64,000 nucleotides of DNA from Thalassobaculum_A sp040219215 (GCF_040219215.1 NZ_JAVJSX010000033.1:1-64000); one strand, 5' to 3'; shown: positions 27,456-36,607, counted from the stretch's first letter. Notes: a model not told the origin generated them from the letters alone. Made by a program: numbers and translations.

Positions 27456-28619
27456 ATGAACTACGATGTCTGCATCGCCGGCGGCGGGATCATGGGCCTG
27501 AGCACTGCGGTGTTCCTCAAGCGCCTGGATCCAGCCATATCGGTCTGCATCATCGAACCGGACCCGTCCTACGAATTCTCGTCGACCTTGCGTGCATCCG
27601 GTGGGGCCCGCCGACTGTTCTCCGGTCCGGAGAACATCGCGATGTCCAGCTACAGCATCGACTTCCTGAAGCGCTTCGATGCCGAGATGGCGGTGGACGG
27701 CGACGCCCCGGCCATCGACTGGCGCGAGCAAGGTTACCTGTTCCTGGTCCCGCCGGCGGGTGTCGCGTTGCTGGAGGCGAACATCCGAACTCAGAGGGGA
27801 CTCGGGGTCGAGGTGACCCTGATGGATCAGCCGGCGTTGAAGCGGCGGTTCCCGTCAATCAATGTCAACGATGTCGGCGCCGCCGCGCTGTCTCCGCGCG
27901 ACGGCTGGTGCGATCCGAACGGTGTTCTTCAGGGCTTTCTGCGCAAGGCACGCGCCACTGGAACGGACGTCATTCGGAATCGGGTAGTCGGCCTACGCGC
28001 GCGAAACGGCGTCGTTCGATCGGCGGCCCTGGCGAGCGGCGGTTCGCTTGAGGCAGACACTTTCGTAGTCGCTGCCGGCGCCTGGTCGCCGCAGGTGGTT
28101 GCGTCAATCGACATGCCCCTGCCGATCGCGCCGATGCGCCGGTTCGAGCACTATTTCACCACACGGACACCGATCGAGCCGCTGCCGTTCGTGAAGGATC
28201 TGGACCGGCTGGCGTTTCGGCCCGAGGGCGCCGGCTACACCGGCAGTCTCGTCAACTCCGAAGAGCCGCGTGGGTTCAACTTCGATGTCGATCACGACTA
28301 TTTCGAGACCGTCGTCTGGCCGGCACTGGCCCACCGGTTCCCGGCCTTTGAGGCCACCAGATGCCACCGATCCTGGTCAGGGCTGTACGAGCAGTGCGAG
28401 TTGGACGGCAACGCAATCATCGGAAACTGGCGGCAACGCCATCCTAACGTCTACGTGATTGCCGGGTTCTCCGGACACGGCCTTATGCACGCGCCGGCCG
28501 CCGGCCGAGGCATTGCGGAGATGATCGTGCACGGCGCGTTCCAGACCATCGACCTGACCCGGCTGGGGTACGATCGGGTCCTGAACAACATGCCTTACCG
28601 GGAACTCGGCATCCTGTAG
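27456..28619 (+). CDS. FAD-dependent oxidoreductase (DAO family)
   Basis: 387 residues. N-terminal dinucleotide-binding motif YDVCIAGGGIMGLSTAVFL with acidic Glu at the end of the second strand (CIIEPD), the DAO-family core (DGWCDPNGVLQGFLRKA) and a C-terminal FAD contact (NVYVIAGFSGHGLMHAPAAG). Members oxidise amino acids or N-methylated amines (glycine/sarcosine oxidase, FOXRED1 group). The closest feature set is the FOXRED1-like subgroup, but the substrate is not fixed. It is controlled in all likelihood by the divergent LysR regulator. Confidence 0.85.
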   Translation: MNYDVCIAGGGIMGLSTAVFLKRLDPAISVCIIEPDPSYEFSSTLRASGGARRLFSGPENIAMSSYSIDFLKRFDAEMAVDGDAPAIDWREQGYLFLVPPAGVALLEANIRTQRGLGVEVTLMDQPALKRRFPSINVNDVGAAALSPRDGWCDPNGVLQGFLRKARATGTDVIRNRVVGLRARNGVVRSAALASGGSLEADTFVVAAGAWSPQVVASIDMPLPIAPMRRFEHYFTTRTPIEPLPFVKDLDRLAFRPEGAGYTGSLVNSEEPRGFNFDVDHDYFETVVWPALAHRFPAFEATRCHRSWSGLYEQCELDGNAIIGNWRQRHPNVYVIAGFSGHGLMHAPAAGRGIAEMIVHGAFQTIDLTRLGYDRVLNNMPYRELGIL

Positions 28620-28628
28620 CGGCGGCGA

Positions 28629-29237
28629 TCAATACAACCGGGTCGTGTAGGCTTCCTCCAGCCGCTTGTCCGCCGCTTCGGCATCGATGCCGGCGACCTG
28701 ATCGGCAATGATTCGGCCGAGTGACGGAAAGCCGCCCTTCTCGATCCGGCTGTCCGGATCCCACAACTTGGCGCGAATCAGCGACCGGCCGCAGTGAAAG
28801 TAGACCTGCCGGATCGTCACCTCCATGCCCGACGCGGGAACCTGGCCACGCACGGCCAACGGTTCCAGCGCGGCCGGATCGGTCACGATCCGCGCCGTAC
28901 CGTTGGCCCGCAGCGTCTCGCTCACACCCGGCACCATGAACAGCAGCCCAACCTCCGGGTCCTCGACCACGTTGCCGAGCGTATCGAGCAGGTTGTTGCC
29001 ACGCCGGTCCGGTATCAGCAGCGTGTGGTCGTCGATCACTTGGACGAAACCCGGCGCATCGCCGCGCGGCGAGCAATCAGCGCCAGCCGATCCGCGCGAC
29101 GCGATCACCAGGAACGGGCTGAGCGCAATGAAAGCCCGCGCGTGCTTGTCGAGCTTCGACATCAGCTTCTTGCGCGCCGCCTCGCCGGGCGCATCGTAGG
29201 TCGCGCGCAAGGCGTCGGCGGTATCGATGGCGGTCAT
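28629..29237 (-). CDS. PPOX-class flavin/haem-binding protein (MSMEG_1061-like)
   Basis: 202 residues of split beta-barrel fold: FLVIASRGSAGADCSPRGDAPGFVQVID is the family's conserved core (residues about 42-70; I cite it in shorter pieces as FLVIASRG, DCSPRGD, GFVQVID). It continues with DRRGNNLLDTLGNVVEDPEV and LFMVPG. The pattern matches the pyridoxamine-phosphate-oxidase-related family described as MSMEG_1061-type, FMN-dependent in some members. GAGAGGA precedes the ATG. It converges with the oxidoreductase gene (9 nt apart) and has no evident pathway link. Confidence 0.75.
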   Translation of the reverse strand: MTAIDTADALRATYDAPGEAARKKLMSKLDKHARAFIALSPFLVIASRGSAGADCSPRGDAPGFVQVIDDHTLLIPDRRGNNLLDTLGNVVEDPEVGLLFMVPGVSETLRANGTARIVTDPAALEPLAVRGQVPASGMEVTIRQVYFHCGRSLIRAKLWDPDSRIEKGGFPSLGRIIADQVAGIDAEAADKRLEEAYTTRLY

Positions 29238-29435
29238 GGGATTCCTCTCGTCAACGCGGTCCGTGATCTGACCCGATGCGTGTTTTCATCGCCACGTTTC
29301 GCGGTTCTTGGCAACGATGACAGGACCAAACCTCATCCGTTCGATCGGACCAAGAGTGTGCGCGGATCATCGTCTCGATGACCGCCGGATCTGTTGCTAT
29401 GGTCGCTGCCTCGACACTCGTCGCCAGGTTTCCAG

Positions 29436-30545
29436 ATGGTTGATCCCTGCCCGCTGATCGATGTTTCCGGCACACCAATCGAACGCGGCCGGCAGTACGG
29501 AACACAGGCGGCCGAACGCATCGCCAAGGGTGTCGCGCACTACACCTCGCAGCTTGACGGCCTGGGCCTCAGCTGGCCGGAGGTCCGGTCCCTGGTTGCC
29601 GACTACCTGCCGGTGATCGAGCGGTTCGATGCCGCTTACGTCGAGGAGATGCGCGGCATCGCCGACGGCGCAGAAATGCCGTTCGAGCAGATCGCACTGC
29701 TGAATGCCCGTACCGAGATCCTGAAACTCGGCGCCCGGCCGGATCTGCGGGCGAAGCTGGCCGCCGCGGAGGACCCCGACGGTTGCACCGGTCTGGTGGC
29801 GCTGCCTGGCGCCACCCGTGACGGCCGCCTGATCCACGCCCAGAACTGGGACTGGAAGGCCGAATGCGCGGAAACCGCCGTGGTCCTGCGGATCCGCCGC
29901 GACGACGGTCCCGACATCCTGACTTTCACCGAGGCCGGAGGACTGGCCCGCTGCGGCCTTAACGCCGCCGGCATCGCGATCACCGCCAACTACCTGGAAT
30001 CCGATCGCGACTACTCGCAGATCGGCGTCCCGCTCGCCCTGATCCGCCGCAAGGTTCTGGAGACCGAGCACCTGGCCCTGGCGATGCGGACGGTCTACGC
30101 CACGCCGAAATCGCCGTCGAACAACATGATCGTCAGCCACTGCGGGGGCGTGGCGATCGACTTCGAGTGCGCGCCGGACGAGACCTTCCAGGTGCACCCG
30201 CAGGACGGCCTGCTGGTGCACGCCAACCACTGGCAGAGCCCGGTGGCGCTGGCGAAGCTGAAGGACACCGGCATCGCCAACACGCCGGACAGCCTGTACC
30301 GCGACATCCGGGTCCGCGACCTGCTGGCCCCGCAGATCGGCCGGATCACGGTCGACGGCGTGAAGACGGCGCTGTTCGACGACTTCGCCTCGCCGTGGTC
30401 GGTCTGCCGGCCGCCGCGGCCATCGCTTACCACCAACCTCAGCGCCACCGTTGCCATGATCGTCATGCAGCCGGCGCTCGGCCGGATGGACGTGGCGATG
30501 CTGCCGGCGCTGAACCGCGAGTTCCAAACCTTCAGCCTGGACTGA
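29436..30545 (+). CDS. C45-family acyltransferase (acyl-CoA:6-APA acyltransferase-like)
   Basis: 369 residues of the Ntn-hydrolase family related to isopenicillin-N acyltransferase. The core GCTGLVALPGATRDGRLIHA contains the expected nucleophile Cys at the autoprocessing site (after DPD), and HAQNWDWKAE is the signature downstream. An N-terminal helical region precedes it (about 10-100; IDVSGTPIERGRQYGTQAAE). Many bacterial members act on N-acyl amino acids or signals rather than penicillins. Start 29436 was chosen over the longer frame because the family begins at about PLIDVSGTP. Followed after 34 nt by an SDR gene, probably same transcript. Confidence 0.8.
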   Translation: MVDPCPLIDVSGTPIERGRQYGTQAAERIAKGVAHYTSQLDGLGLSWPEVRSLVADYLPVIERFDAAYVEEMRGIADGAEMPFEQIALLNARTEILKLGARPDLRAKLAAAEDPDGCTGLVALPGATRDGRLIHAQNWDWKAECAETAVVLRIRRDDGPDILTFTEAGGLARCGLNAAGIAITANYLESDRDYSQIGVPLALIRRKVLETEHLALAMRTVYATPKSPSNNMIVSHCGGVAIDFECAPDETFQVHPQDGLLVHANHWQSPVALAKLKDTGIANTPDSLYRDIRVRDLLAPQIGRITVDGVKTALFDDFASPWSVCRPPRPSLTTNLSATVAMIVMQPALGRMDVAMLPALNREFQTFSLD

Positions 30546-30579
30546 GCACCGGGCGACCGACACGGGGAGACCATCGGGC

Positions 30580-31404
30580 ATGCCAGCACAGAACAGAGTG
30601 GCGTTGATCACCGGAGGCGGCGGCGGGATCGGCGAGGCACTCTGCGCCGCGATCGCCGCCGCCGGCACACGGGTTGCCGTGGTCGACCAGGACGAGTCCG
30701 CCGCCCTCCGGGTGGCGCAGGCGCTGGGGGACCAGGCCGTCGCAATCGCCGGCGACATCTCAACGGAATCCGGCTGTGCGGCTGCGGTCCGGGCGACCGA
30801 GCAACGTCTTGGCCCGGTTGACATCCTCGTCAACAACGCCGGCATCGGCCTCAGCGCGCTGCGTCCCGATGGCGAGCGCAACCTGCCCGACCTGCAGGAG
30901 GTCACCCCGGAGATCTTCGACCGGTTCATCGCGGTCAACCTGCGCGGCCCGTTCCTGCTCACCCGGCTCGTCACGCCGGGCATGCGCGAGCGCGCTTGGG
31001 GCCGGGTCATCAACAACACCACCAGCTTCTTCACCATGCTGCGTACCTTTCCCTATGGCGCGCTGAAAGCATCCCTGGAAGCAGCCTCGGCGGTCTGGGC
31101 GACCGAATTGGAAGGGACCGGCGTGACGGTGAATGTCCTGGTTCCGGGCGGCCCAACCGACACCGCGTTCATCGGTGACGGCAGCGGCATGGACCGCGCC
31201 ACCATGCTGCGGCCCGAGGTGATGGGACCGCCCGCGGCGTGGCTGGCATCGCCAGGGTCTGACGGCTTCACCGGCAAGCGGATCATTGCCGCCTACTGGG
31301 ACCCGGCGCTGGATGCAGACGCGGCCGTGGCCAAGGCAGCAATGCCGATCGGCTGGCCCGAACTCGCACAGGCGACACGGGTCTGGCCGAAAGCCGTGGA
31401 CTGA
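30580..31404 (+). CDS. SDR family oxidoreductase with altered catalytic serine region
   Basis: 274 residues. Cofactor motif VALITGGGGGIGEAL, NNAGI (about 85-89) and Tyr159-x3-Lys163 (PYGALKA) are in place. The residue 13 before the Tyr, where classical SDRs carry the catalytic Ser, falls in INNTTSFF (Asn146/Thr147), so Thr147/148 or Ser149 must substitute. The C-terminus (from about 230) departs from the standard VDGG tail and lacks it. Co-oriented with the acyltransferase gene 34 nt upstream and the GMC gene 121 nt downstream. Substrate unknown. Confidence 0.78.
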   Translation: MPAQNRVALITGGGGGIGEALCAAIAAAGTRVAVVDQDESAALRVAQALGDQAVAIAGDISTESGCAAAVRATEQRLGPVDILVNNAGIGLSALRPDGERNLPDLQEVTPEIFDRFIAVNLRGPFLLTRLVTPGMRERAWGRVINNTTSFFTMLRTFPYGALKASLEAASAVWATELEGTGVTVNVLVPGGPTDTAFIGDGSGMDRATMLRPEVMGPPAAWLASPGSDGFTGKRIIAAYWDPALDADAAVAKAAMPIGWPELAQATRVWPKAVD

Positions 31405-31525
31405 CCTTCCCGGTCCAATTCGGCAAATGCGCTGGATTGAATTCAATATCTTTGCCGAGCGCGGCCGGCGTCTGGTAAGGAGGTGACCATCCTCCACCCT
31501 GCGCGCTCGCGAGGGAATTCGCCGC

Positions 31526-33163
31526 ATGGACACGTTCGACTACGTCATCGTCGGTGCCGGATCTGCCGGCTCGGTGCTCGCCAACCGATTGACCGAGGAC
31601 GGCACCGCAACCGTCTGCGTTCTGGAGGCAGGACCGTCCGACTGGCATCCGTTCATCCACATCCCGGCCGGCTTCATGAAGACCATGGTCGATCCGGCGG
31701 TGAACTGGCTCTACGACATGGAGCCGAGCGAGTGGACCGGTGGCCGGCGGATCAAGGCGCCACGCGGCAAGACATTGGGCGGATCCAGCTCGATCAACGG
31801 CCACATCTACAATCGCGGCCAGCGCATGGATTTCGACGGCTGGGCGCAGCGCGGCAACCACGGCTGGGGATACGCCGACGTGCTGCCGTACTTCCGGCGT
31901 TCGGAAAAGCGCGAGGGTGCAGGCGACGACACCTTCCGCGGCCGTGACGGCAACCTGGTGGTCACCGACATCGACTGGCGTCATCCGCTGTGCGAGGCGT
32001 TCATCGAAGGTGCCACCACCCTCGGCATTCCGCGCAACCCCGACTACAACGGCGCCATCCAGGAAGGTGTGTCCTACGCCCAGCGCACCATCTCCAAGGG
32101 CCGGCGGATGAGCGCGGCCCGCGCCTACCTGCACCCCGCCATGAAGCGCCCGAACCTGACGGTCATCACCGACGCCCATGCCACCGCGCTGATGCTCGAC
32201 GGCAAGCGTGCGACCGGCGTGCGCTACAACAAGGGCGGCCGCCACGGCATCCCGCTCGAGGTCACAGCGCGGCGCGAAGTCATCCTGGCCGGCGGTACCT
32301 ACAACTCGCCGCAGCTGCTGCAATTGTCCGGAATCGGTCCGGCCGCGCACCTCAAGGCGCTAGGCATTCCGGTGCAGCACGACCTGCCGGGTGTCGGCGA
32401 GAACCTGCGTGACCACTACGCCCCGCGTTTCGTCGCCCGCGTCAAAGGCACCGACACGATCAACGAGGAGGTTCGCGGTACCCGCCTTGTCGGCCAGGTC
32501 CTGCGCTGGCTGGCCACCCGGAAGGGCATCCTCTCGCTCAGCCCGACCCTGGTGTACTGCTTCTGGCATTCCGACGAGGCGGCGCGGAACAGTGACGTGC
32601 AGTTCACCTTCACCCCGGCCAGCTACAAGGAAGGCGTGCAGTCACGGCTCGACGACCACCCGGGCATGACCGTGGCCTCGTGGCAGCAGCGCCCGGACAG
32701 CAAGGGCTATGTTCGCGCCCGAAACGCCGATCCGTTCGAGGCCCCGGTTATCCAGCCGAACTACCTTGCCCAGGAGAGCGACCGGCAGGTCCTGCTGAAG
32801 GCGATGAAGCTGGCCCGCCGGCTGCTCGCCACCAAGCCGCTGGAGCCGTACTACGACGGCGAGGAGTATCCCGGTCCGAACGTGCAGACCGACGACGAGT
32901 TGCTGGCGGCCGCCCGCGAGCGCGGCACCACCACCTTCCACCCCATGGGCTCGTGCCGGATGGGACCCGAGACCGACCGGACCGCCGTTGTCGATGACCA
33001 GTTGCGGGTTCGCGGGATGGAAGGACTGCGGGTGGTCGACGCCTCGGTGATGCCAACCATGCTGTCCGCCAACCTCAACGCGTCGGTCATCATGATCGCC
33101 GAGAAGGCCTCCGACATCATCCGCGGGCGGCAGGCCCTGGAGGCTACGATCCTGCCGGACTGA
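31526..33163 (+). CDS. GMC-family oxidoreductase (choline dehydrogenase-like)
   Basis: 545 residues. FAD motif DYVIVGAGSAGSVLANRL at the N-terminus, the GMC signature GKTLGGSSSING, and the catalytic pair His472 in TFHPMGSCRMG and Asn in LNASVIMIAEKA near the C-terminus. It oxidises an alcohol substrate and passes electrons to an acceptor (quinone or cytochrome), or acts as an oxidase. No signal peptide is visible. The ATG has GAGGG about 10 nt upstream. The cytochrome c' gene follows 102 nt later, so electron transfer to it is possible but unproven. Confidence 0.88.
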   Translation: MDTFDYVIVGAGSAGSVLANRLTEDGTATVCVLEAGPSDWHPFIHIPAGFMKTMVDPAVNWLYDMEPSEWTGGRRIKAPRGKTLGGSSSINGHIYNRGQRMDFDGWAQRGNHGWGYADVLPYFRRSEKREGAGDDTFRGRDGNLVVTDIDWRHPLCEAFIEGATTLGIPRNPDYNGAIQEGVSYAQRTISKGRRMSAARAYLHPAMKRPNLTVITDAHATALMLDGKRATGVRYNKGGRHGIPLEVTARREVILAGGTYNSPQLLQLSGIGPAAHLKALGIPVQHDLPGVGENLRDHYAPRFVARVKGTDTINEEVRGTRLVGQVLRWLATRKGILSLSPTLVYCFWHSDEAARNSDVQFTFTPASYKEGVQSRLDDHPGMTVASWQQRPDSKGYVRARNADPFEAPVIQPNYLAQESDRQVLLKAMKLARRLLATKPLEPYYDGEEYPGPNVQTDDELLAAARERGTTTFHPMGSCRMGPETDRTAVVDDQLRVRGMEGLRVVDASVMPTMLSANLNASVIMIAEKASDIIRGRQALEATILPD

Positions 33164-33265
33164 CCGGCGCACGCAGATGTCAATTGAACCGAGCGCGTCA
33201 TCCCCGCATGCTGTTTGCCGTGTAGGCGGGCTCCCGGCCCGACCTGGAAGCGGGCAGGAGGAATC

Positions 33266-33703
33266 ATGCGATATCTCGTACGTGCGGCCGCCGTCGGAGC
33301 GGTGATCCTGGCGACATTCGGCGGCGCGGTGGCCGCCGACGTGATCGCCGAGCGCAAGGAAATCATGAAGGGCAACGGCGCCGCCATGAAGGCGATCAAG
33401 GCCGCTGTCGAAGGTGGCAAGGCGACGGATGCCGTGGCACCGGCCGAGTCGATCGCCGCCAGCCTGAAGAAGTTCCCCAGCCTGTTCCCCAAAGGCTCGG
33501 GCGAGGGCGACACCGATGCCATGCCGGCGATCTGGACCGACTGGGCCGAGTTCGAGAAGGCGTCCGCCAACACCTCGGCCGCGGCCGAGAAGCTGGCGAT
33601 GGTCGCCAAGGGTGGCGACGCCAGCGCTACCGGTGACGCATTGAAGGCCCTCGGCGGCACCTGCGGCGCCTGCCACAAGCCGTTCCGCAAGCCCAAGACC
33701 TGA
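33266..33703 (+). CDS. cytochrome c' / c556-type class II cytochrome c
   Basis: 145 residues. Signal peptide about 1-24 (VRAAAVGAVILATFGGAVAA) then a four-helix-bundle composition. The haem site Cys133-x-x-Cys136-His137 (CGACH) is at the C-terminus, the class II layout. A Met near the N-terminus of the mature protein (IMKGNGAAMKAIK) could be the sixth ligand as in c556. Periplasmic. GGAGGAA precedes the ATG at good distance. Adjacent to the GMC dehydrogenase; followed by a strong hairpin. Confidence 0.85.
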   Translation: MRYLVRAAAVGAVILATFGGAVAADVIAERKEIMKGNGAAMKAIKAAVEGGKATDAVAPAESIAASLKKFPSLFPKGSGEGDTDAMPAIWTDWAEFEKASANTSAAAEKLAMVAKGGDASATGDALKALGGTCGACHKPFRKPKT

Positions 33704-33712
33704 CCGACTCAG

Positions 33713-33738
33713 GGTGACGCGCCATCCGGCGCGTCACC
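33713..33738 (+). terminator. strong hairpin after the cytochrome c' gene
   Basis: GGTGACGCGCC (33713-33723) pairs with GGCGCGTCACC (33728-33738) around ATCC: an 11-bp perfect stem, 10 nt after the stop. There is no T-run, so it may work as a Rho-dependent stop aid, an mRNA 3' stabiliser, or a bidirectional element. Confidence 0.5.
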
Positions 33739-33799
33739 TCGCCACCGCAAAACGTCCCTGCCCTTGCCATAACCGACGGGAAACCGCCGGACTGCAAGT

Positions 33800-34489
33800 A
33801 TGTCGGGAACCGATGACAACGATGATCGTGTGGGACACCGCTCTCGGCTCCGCCAGCGGTTTCTTGCCGCCGGTGCCGAAGCCTTGGCCGACTACGAACT
33901 GTTGGAACTGCTGCTGTTCCTGGCCAAGCCGCGTGGCGACGTGAAACCGCTGGCCAAGCGGCTGGTCGCACGGTTCGGGTCGTTCGCCGAGGCAGTCAGC
34001 GCCCCGGTCGAGGCGTTGGAGCGGATCGATGGAATGGGCGAAGCCTCGATCGTCGCCCTGAAGACCGCCCAGTCGACGGCCGCCCGGCTGCTGGGCCAAC
34101 CGCTGCTCAACCGACCCCTGCTCTCAAGCTGGACCCAATTGCTGGACTACTGCCGGGTCGCCCTCGCCTATCAGGCGGTCGAGGAGGTGCGGGTACTGTA
34201 TCTCGACCGCAAGAACCGCCTGATCCGCGACGAACGCCAGGGCCGCGGCACCGTCGATCACACTCCGCTGTATCCCCGCGAAGTGGTCAAGCGCGCGCTT
34301 GAACTCGGCGCGTCGGCGGTGATTGTCGTTCACAACCATCCATCCGGCGACCCGACACCGTCGCAGGCGGATATCTCCGTGACCCGCCAACTTGGCGAGG
34401 CCCTGTCCACGCTCGGCCTGACCTTGCACGATCACCTGATCGTGGGTCGTGGCGGGCACACCAGCTTCCGCTCGGCCGGGTTGCTCTAG
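33800..34489 (+). CDS. radC: RadC/YeeS family JAB1-MPN domain protein
   Basis: 229 residues. An N-terminal helix-hairpin-helix pair (LEALERIDGMGEASIVALK) precedes a JAB/MPN domain with the zinc signature VHNHPSGDPTPSQADI. Full-length for the family. The name RadC is historical; a DNA-repair role is not established. Its stop overlaps the convergent MFS stop by one nucleotide register (TAG at 34487-34489). Confidence 0.85.
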   Translation: MSGTDDNDDRVGHRSRLRQRFLAAGAEALADYELLELLLFLAKPRGDVKPLAKRLVARFGSFAEAVSAPVEALERIDGMGEASIVALKTAQSTAARLLGQPLLNRPLLSSWTQLLDYCRVALAYQAVEEVRVLYLDRKNRLIRDERQGRGTVDHTPLYPREVVKRALELGASAVIVVHNHPSGDPTPSQADISVTRQLGEALSTLGLTLHDHLIVGRGGHTSFRSAGLL

Positions 34490-35769
34490 GCGGGCTCCTC
34501 GAACGGCCGGGCGCCGGTCTCGCGCAGCAACAGGGTCAGCAGCGCGCCCAGCCCGCAGGTTGCCGGAAGCACCAGGAAAGCCGCCTGGTAGGTGTCCAGG
34601 CTGTAGACCCGGGCGCCGGCCACCAGCGTGCCGCTCCAACCGAGATCGAGCAGCCAGCCGACCAGCGGCTGCAGGACCGCGCCGGAACCGACCACGAAGC
34701 CGTTCACGATGCCCAGTGTCACACCGGCCGACCAGGACGGCGTGTTCTCGCGCGCCACCGCGAAGCACAGCACCATCGAGGCGGCACCCATGCCCTGGAA
34801 GAACAGGACGACCGCCAGCGACTCGATCGTCAGGCCCGGCAGGTAAACCGCTGCGGCAATACCGGCGGTCGCCATCACGCCGCCGAACGCCATGAACGGC
34901 CGGCGCCGGCTGAAGCGATCCGACAGGAACCCCCACAGCGGCGCGCCGATGCCCCAGCCGACGAACAGCACGGACACCAGGGCTGCCGCCTCGGCCTTCG
35001 GCAGGCCGTAGGCCTGCTCGACATAGGGCACGCCCCACAGCCCGCCGAACGCCAGCATGCTGCCGGTCATGGACATGCCGAAGCCCGACGCGACCCACAC
35101 CTGTCCGGTGCTCGCCGCCCGCTTCAGGCCGGACAACAGGCTGCGCTTCTGCGTCGGCGTACTGGAGGCCGGGCGCTTCTTGTCGCGCAGCACCAACCCG
35201 GTGGCCACCGCCAGCGCCAGGCCGAACACCGCCAGGCCGCCAACCGCCGCCCGCCAGCCCACCGCCTCGACCAGATAGCCGAGCGGCGCCTGCCCGAGAA
35301 TCCCTCCGACGACGCCGAGCATCTGAGCCCAGCCGCCGAGCGTGGCGAACCGGTTCGGCGGGAACCACAGGGCAGCGTAGTTGAGCGCCCCGACAAAGCT
35401 GAACGCGCATCCGAAGCCGATCATCAGCCGGCCGAGCGATGCGAACCACAGATCGTCAGCGACGGCAAACACCAGCGATCCGGCCCCCGCCAAGGCGGCC
35501 GCGACCGTCACCAGACGGCGCGGCCCGTAGCGGTCCATCAGCACTCCTACCGGGATCTGCGACCCTGCGTAGGAGTAGTAATAGAACGCCGACAGGTTAC
35601 CGAGCAGCGCACCGCCGACCGCGAAATCCCGCATCAGGTCGTCGACCATCACCGACGGCGCCACCCGCTGCACGAAGGCGTACAGGAAGAACACCGCACA
35701 CAGGAACCAGCCGAAGCCGAGCAGGGCCGCGCGCGGAGCAGCGGAGTGCGTTTCGTTGGATATGGTCAC
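34486..35769 (-). CDS. MFS transporter
   Basis: 427 residues with about twelve hydrophobic segments starting at GFGWFLCAVFFLYAFV. Motif A-like loop GVLMDRYGPRRLV follows helix 2 and a second loop WGFLSDRFSRRRPF lies mid-protein, as in MFS proteins. Start is GTG 35769, which begins at the first helix; the frame continues to 35898 but those codons run into the operator region and are compositionally unlike protein. Divergent from the XRE-cupin regulator, which is likely to control it. The substrate is unknown; it may transport the ligand of the cupin regulator. Confidence 0.82.
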   Translation of the reverse strand: MTISNETHSAAPRAALLGFGWFLCAVFFLYAFVQRVAPSVMVDDLMRDFAVGGALLGNLSAFYYYSYAGSQIPVGVLMDRYGPRRLVTVAAALAGAGSLVFAVADDLWFASLGRLMIGFGCAFSFVGALNYAALWFPPNRFATLGGWAQMLGVVGGILGQAPLGYLVEAVGWRAAVGGLAVFGLALAVATGLVLRDKKRPASSTPTQKRSLLSGLKRAASTGQVWVASGFGMSMTGSMLAFGGLWGVPYVEQAYGLPKAEAAALVSVLFVGWGIGAPLWGFLSDRFSRRRPFMAFGGVMATAGIAAAVYLPGLTIESLAVVLFFQGMGAASMVLCFAVARENTPSWSAGVTLGIVNGFVVGSGAVLQPLVGWLLDLGWSGTLVAGARVYSLDTYQAAFLVLPATCGLGALLTLLLRETGARPFEEPA

Positions 35770-35879
35770 GGAATGATCGCCACGCTGAAGGGTTGGCGAA
35801 GCTAGGCGCCGTCCACCGGCCGGGTCAAGGCGTGCAGATCGGCAGCGGTATGGTGCCAAACCATTGCATATTTTCATAG

Positions 35880-35933
35880 TGTGCAATTTTCCTTGCACAA
35901 TAACGCAATTTCAGTTTGCATGACATGCAAACT
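35880..35933. promoter_or_regulatory. clustered inverted repeats between MFS and XRE-cupin genes
   Basis: Two perfect palindromic elements in the divergent gap: TGTGCAA-N6-TTGCACA (35880-35886 / 35893-35899) and AGTTTGCATG-A-CATGCAAACT (35913-35933). Both carry TTGCA/TGCAA half-sites and a third single TTGCA lies at 35864-35868. The region is AT-rich and ends 17 nt before the regulator start. Most likely the operator of the adjacent XRE-cupin protein, with autoregulation and control of the transporter. Confidence 0.6.
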
Positions 35934-35950
35934 TAATGTCGGAAGGCACG

Positions 35951-36607
35951 ATGAATTTGATCGATCAGAGCCTTCAACGGATTGGCGACGCCATCCGCGA
36001 TCGACGGACCAGCCGTCGAATGACGCTCGGTGACCTGGCCGAACGCAGCGGACTGTCCGTGTCGTTCCTGTCGCGGGTCGAGCGCGGGCAGGCGCAGTCC
36101 TCGGTCGGCAACCTGATCCGCATAGCCGATGCGCTGGGCGGATCCATCCACGACCTGATCGGCCCGCCCGACACTGCGGCCCCCGATCATGGGTTCGCGG
36201 TGTTCCGGTCCGCCGGGTCGATGCCGCGGTCGATCCCGGCCACCGGCTACCGGTGGACCCCGGTCTCGACCGGCGGACCGGGCCGGGCCATCGAGGCGAC
36301 GTTGCTAGAACTCCCGGCCGCCGGCACGGCCGACACCCGCTTCGCCCACCCCGGCGAGGAGATCTGTTTCGTGCTGGAAGGCCGGGTGCGTTTCGTGGTC
36401 GGCGAACGGACGACCCTGCTGGAAACCGGCGACGCCATCCATCTGCGCTCCGATATCCCGCACACAGCGGGGGCCGCCGGCGACGCACCCGCCCGCGTGC
36501 TGATGATGACGCATCACGCGTCTGGACCAGGTGGGCATTCCGATTGGTGGAACCAGGGTGCGACCGCCCTGTCACCGGACGCACCAGCAAGGGACAAAGA
36601 ACGATGA
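35951..36607 (+). CDS. XRE-family regulator with C-terminal cupin
   Basis: 218 residues. HTH at about 12-66 (TLGDLAERSGLSVSFLSRVE) and a cupin (about 130-190; HPGEEICFVLEGRVRFVVGERTTLLETGD without the usual complete metal triad). This layout (ligand-sensing cupin fused to XRE) is common in regulators of amine and polyamine catabolism. Start 35951 has GGAAGG 4 nt from the ATG; the upstream ATG 35936 has none. Stop overlaps the next start (ATGA). Likely controls the divergent transporter and itself. Confidence 0.88.
   Translation: MNLIDQSLQRIGDAIRDRRTSRRMTLGDLAERSGLSVSFLSRVERGQAQSSVGNLIRIADALGGSIHDLIGPPDTAAPDHGFAVFRSAGSMPRSIPATGYRWTPVSTGGPGRAIEATLLELPAAGTADTRFAHPGEEICFVLEGRVRFVVGERTTLLETGDAIHLRSDIPHTAGAAGDAPARVLMMTHHASGPGGHSDWWNQGATALSPDAPARDKER

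Noticed and set aside
31483..31947. GTG-started frame behind a consensus Shine-Dalgarno
   Set aside because: Translation is Arg/His-rich and overlaps the GMC N-terminus out of frame; the GMC frame has the FAD motif.
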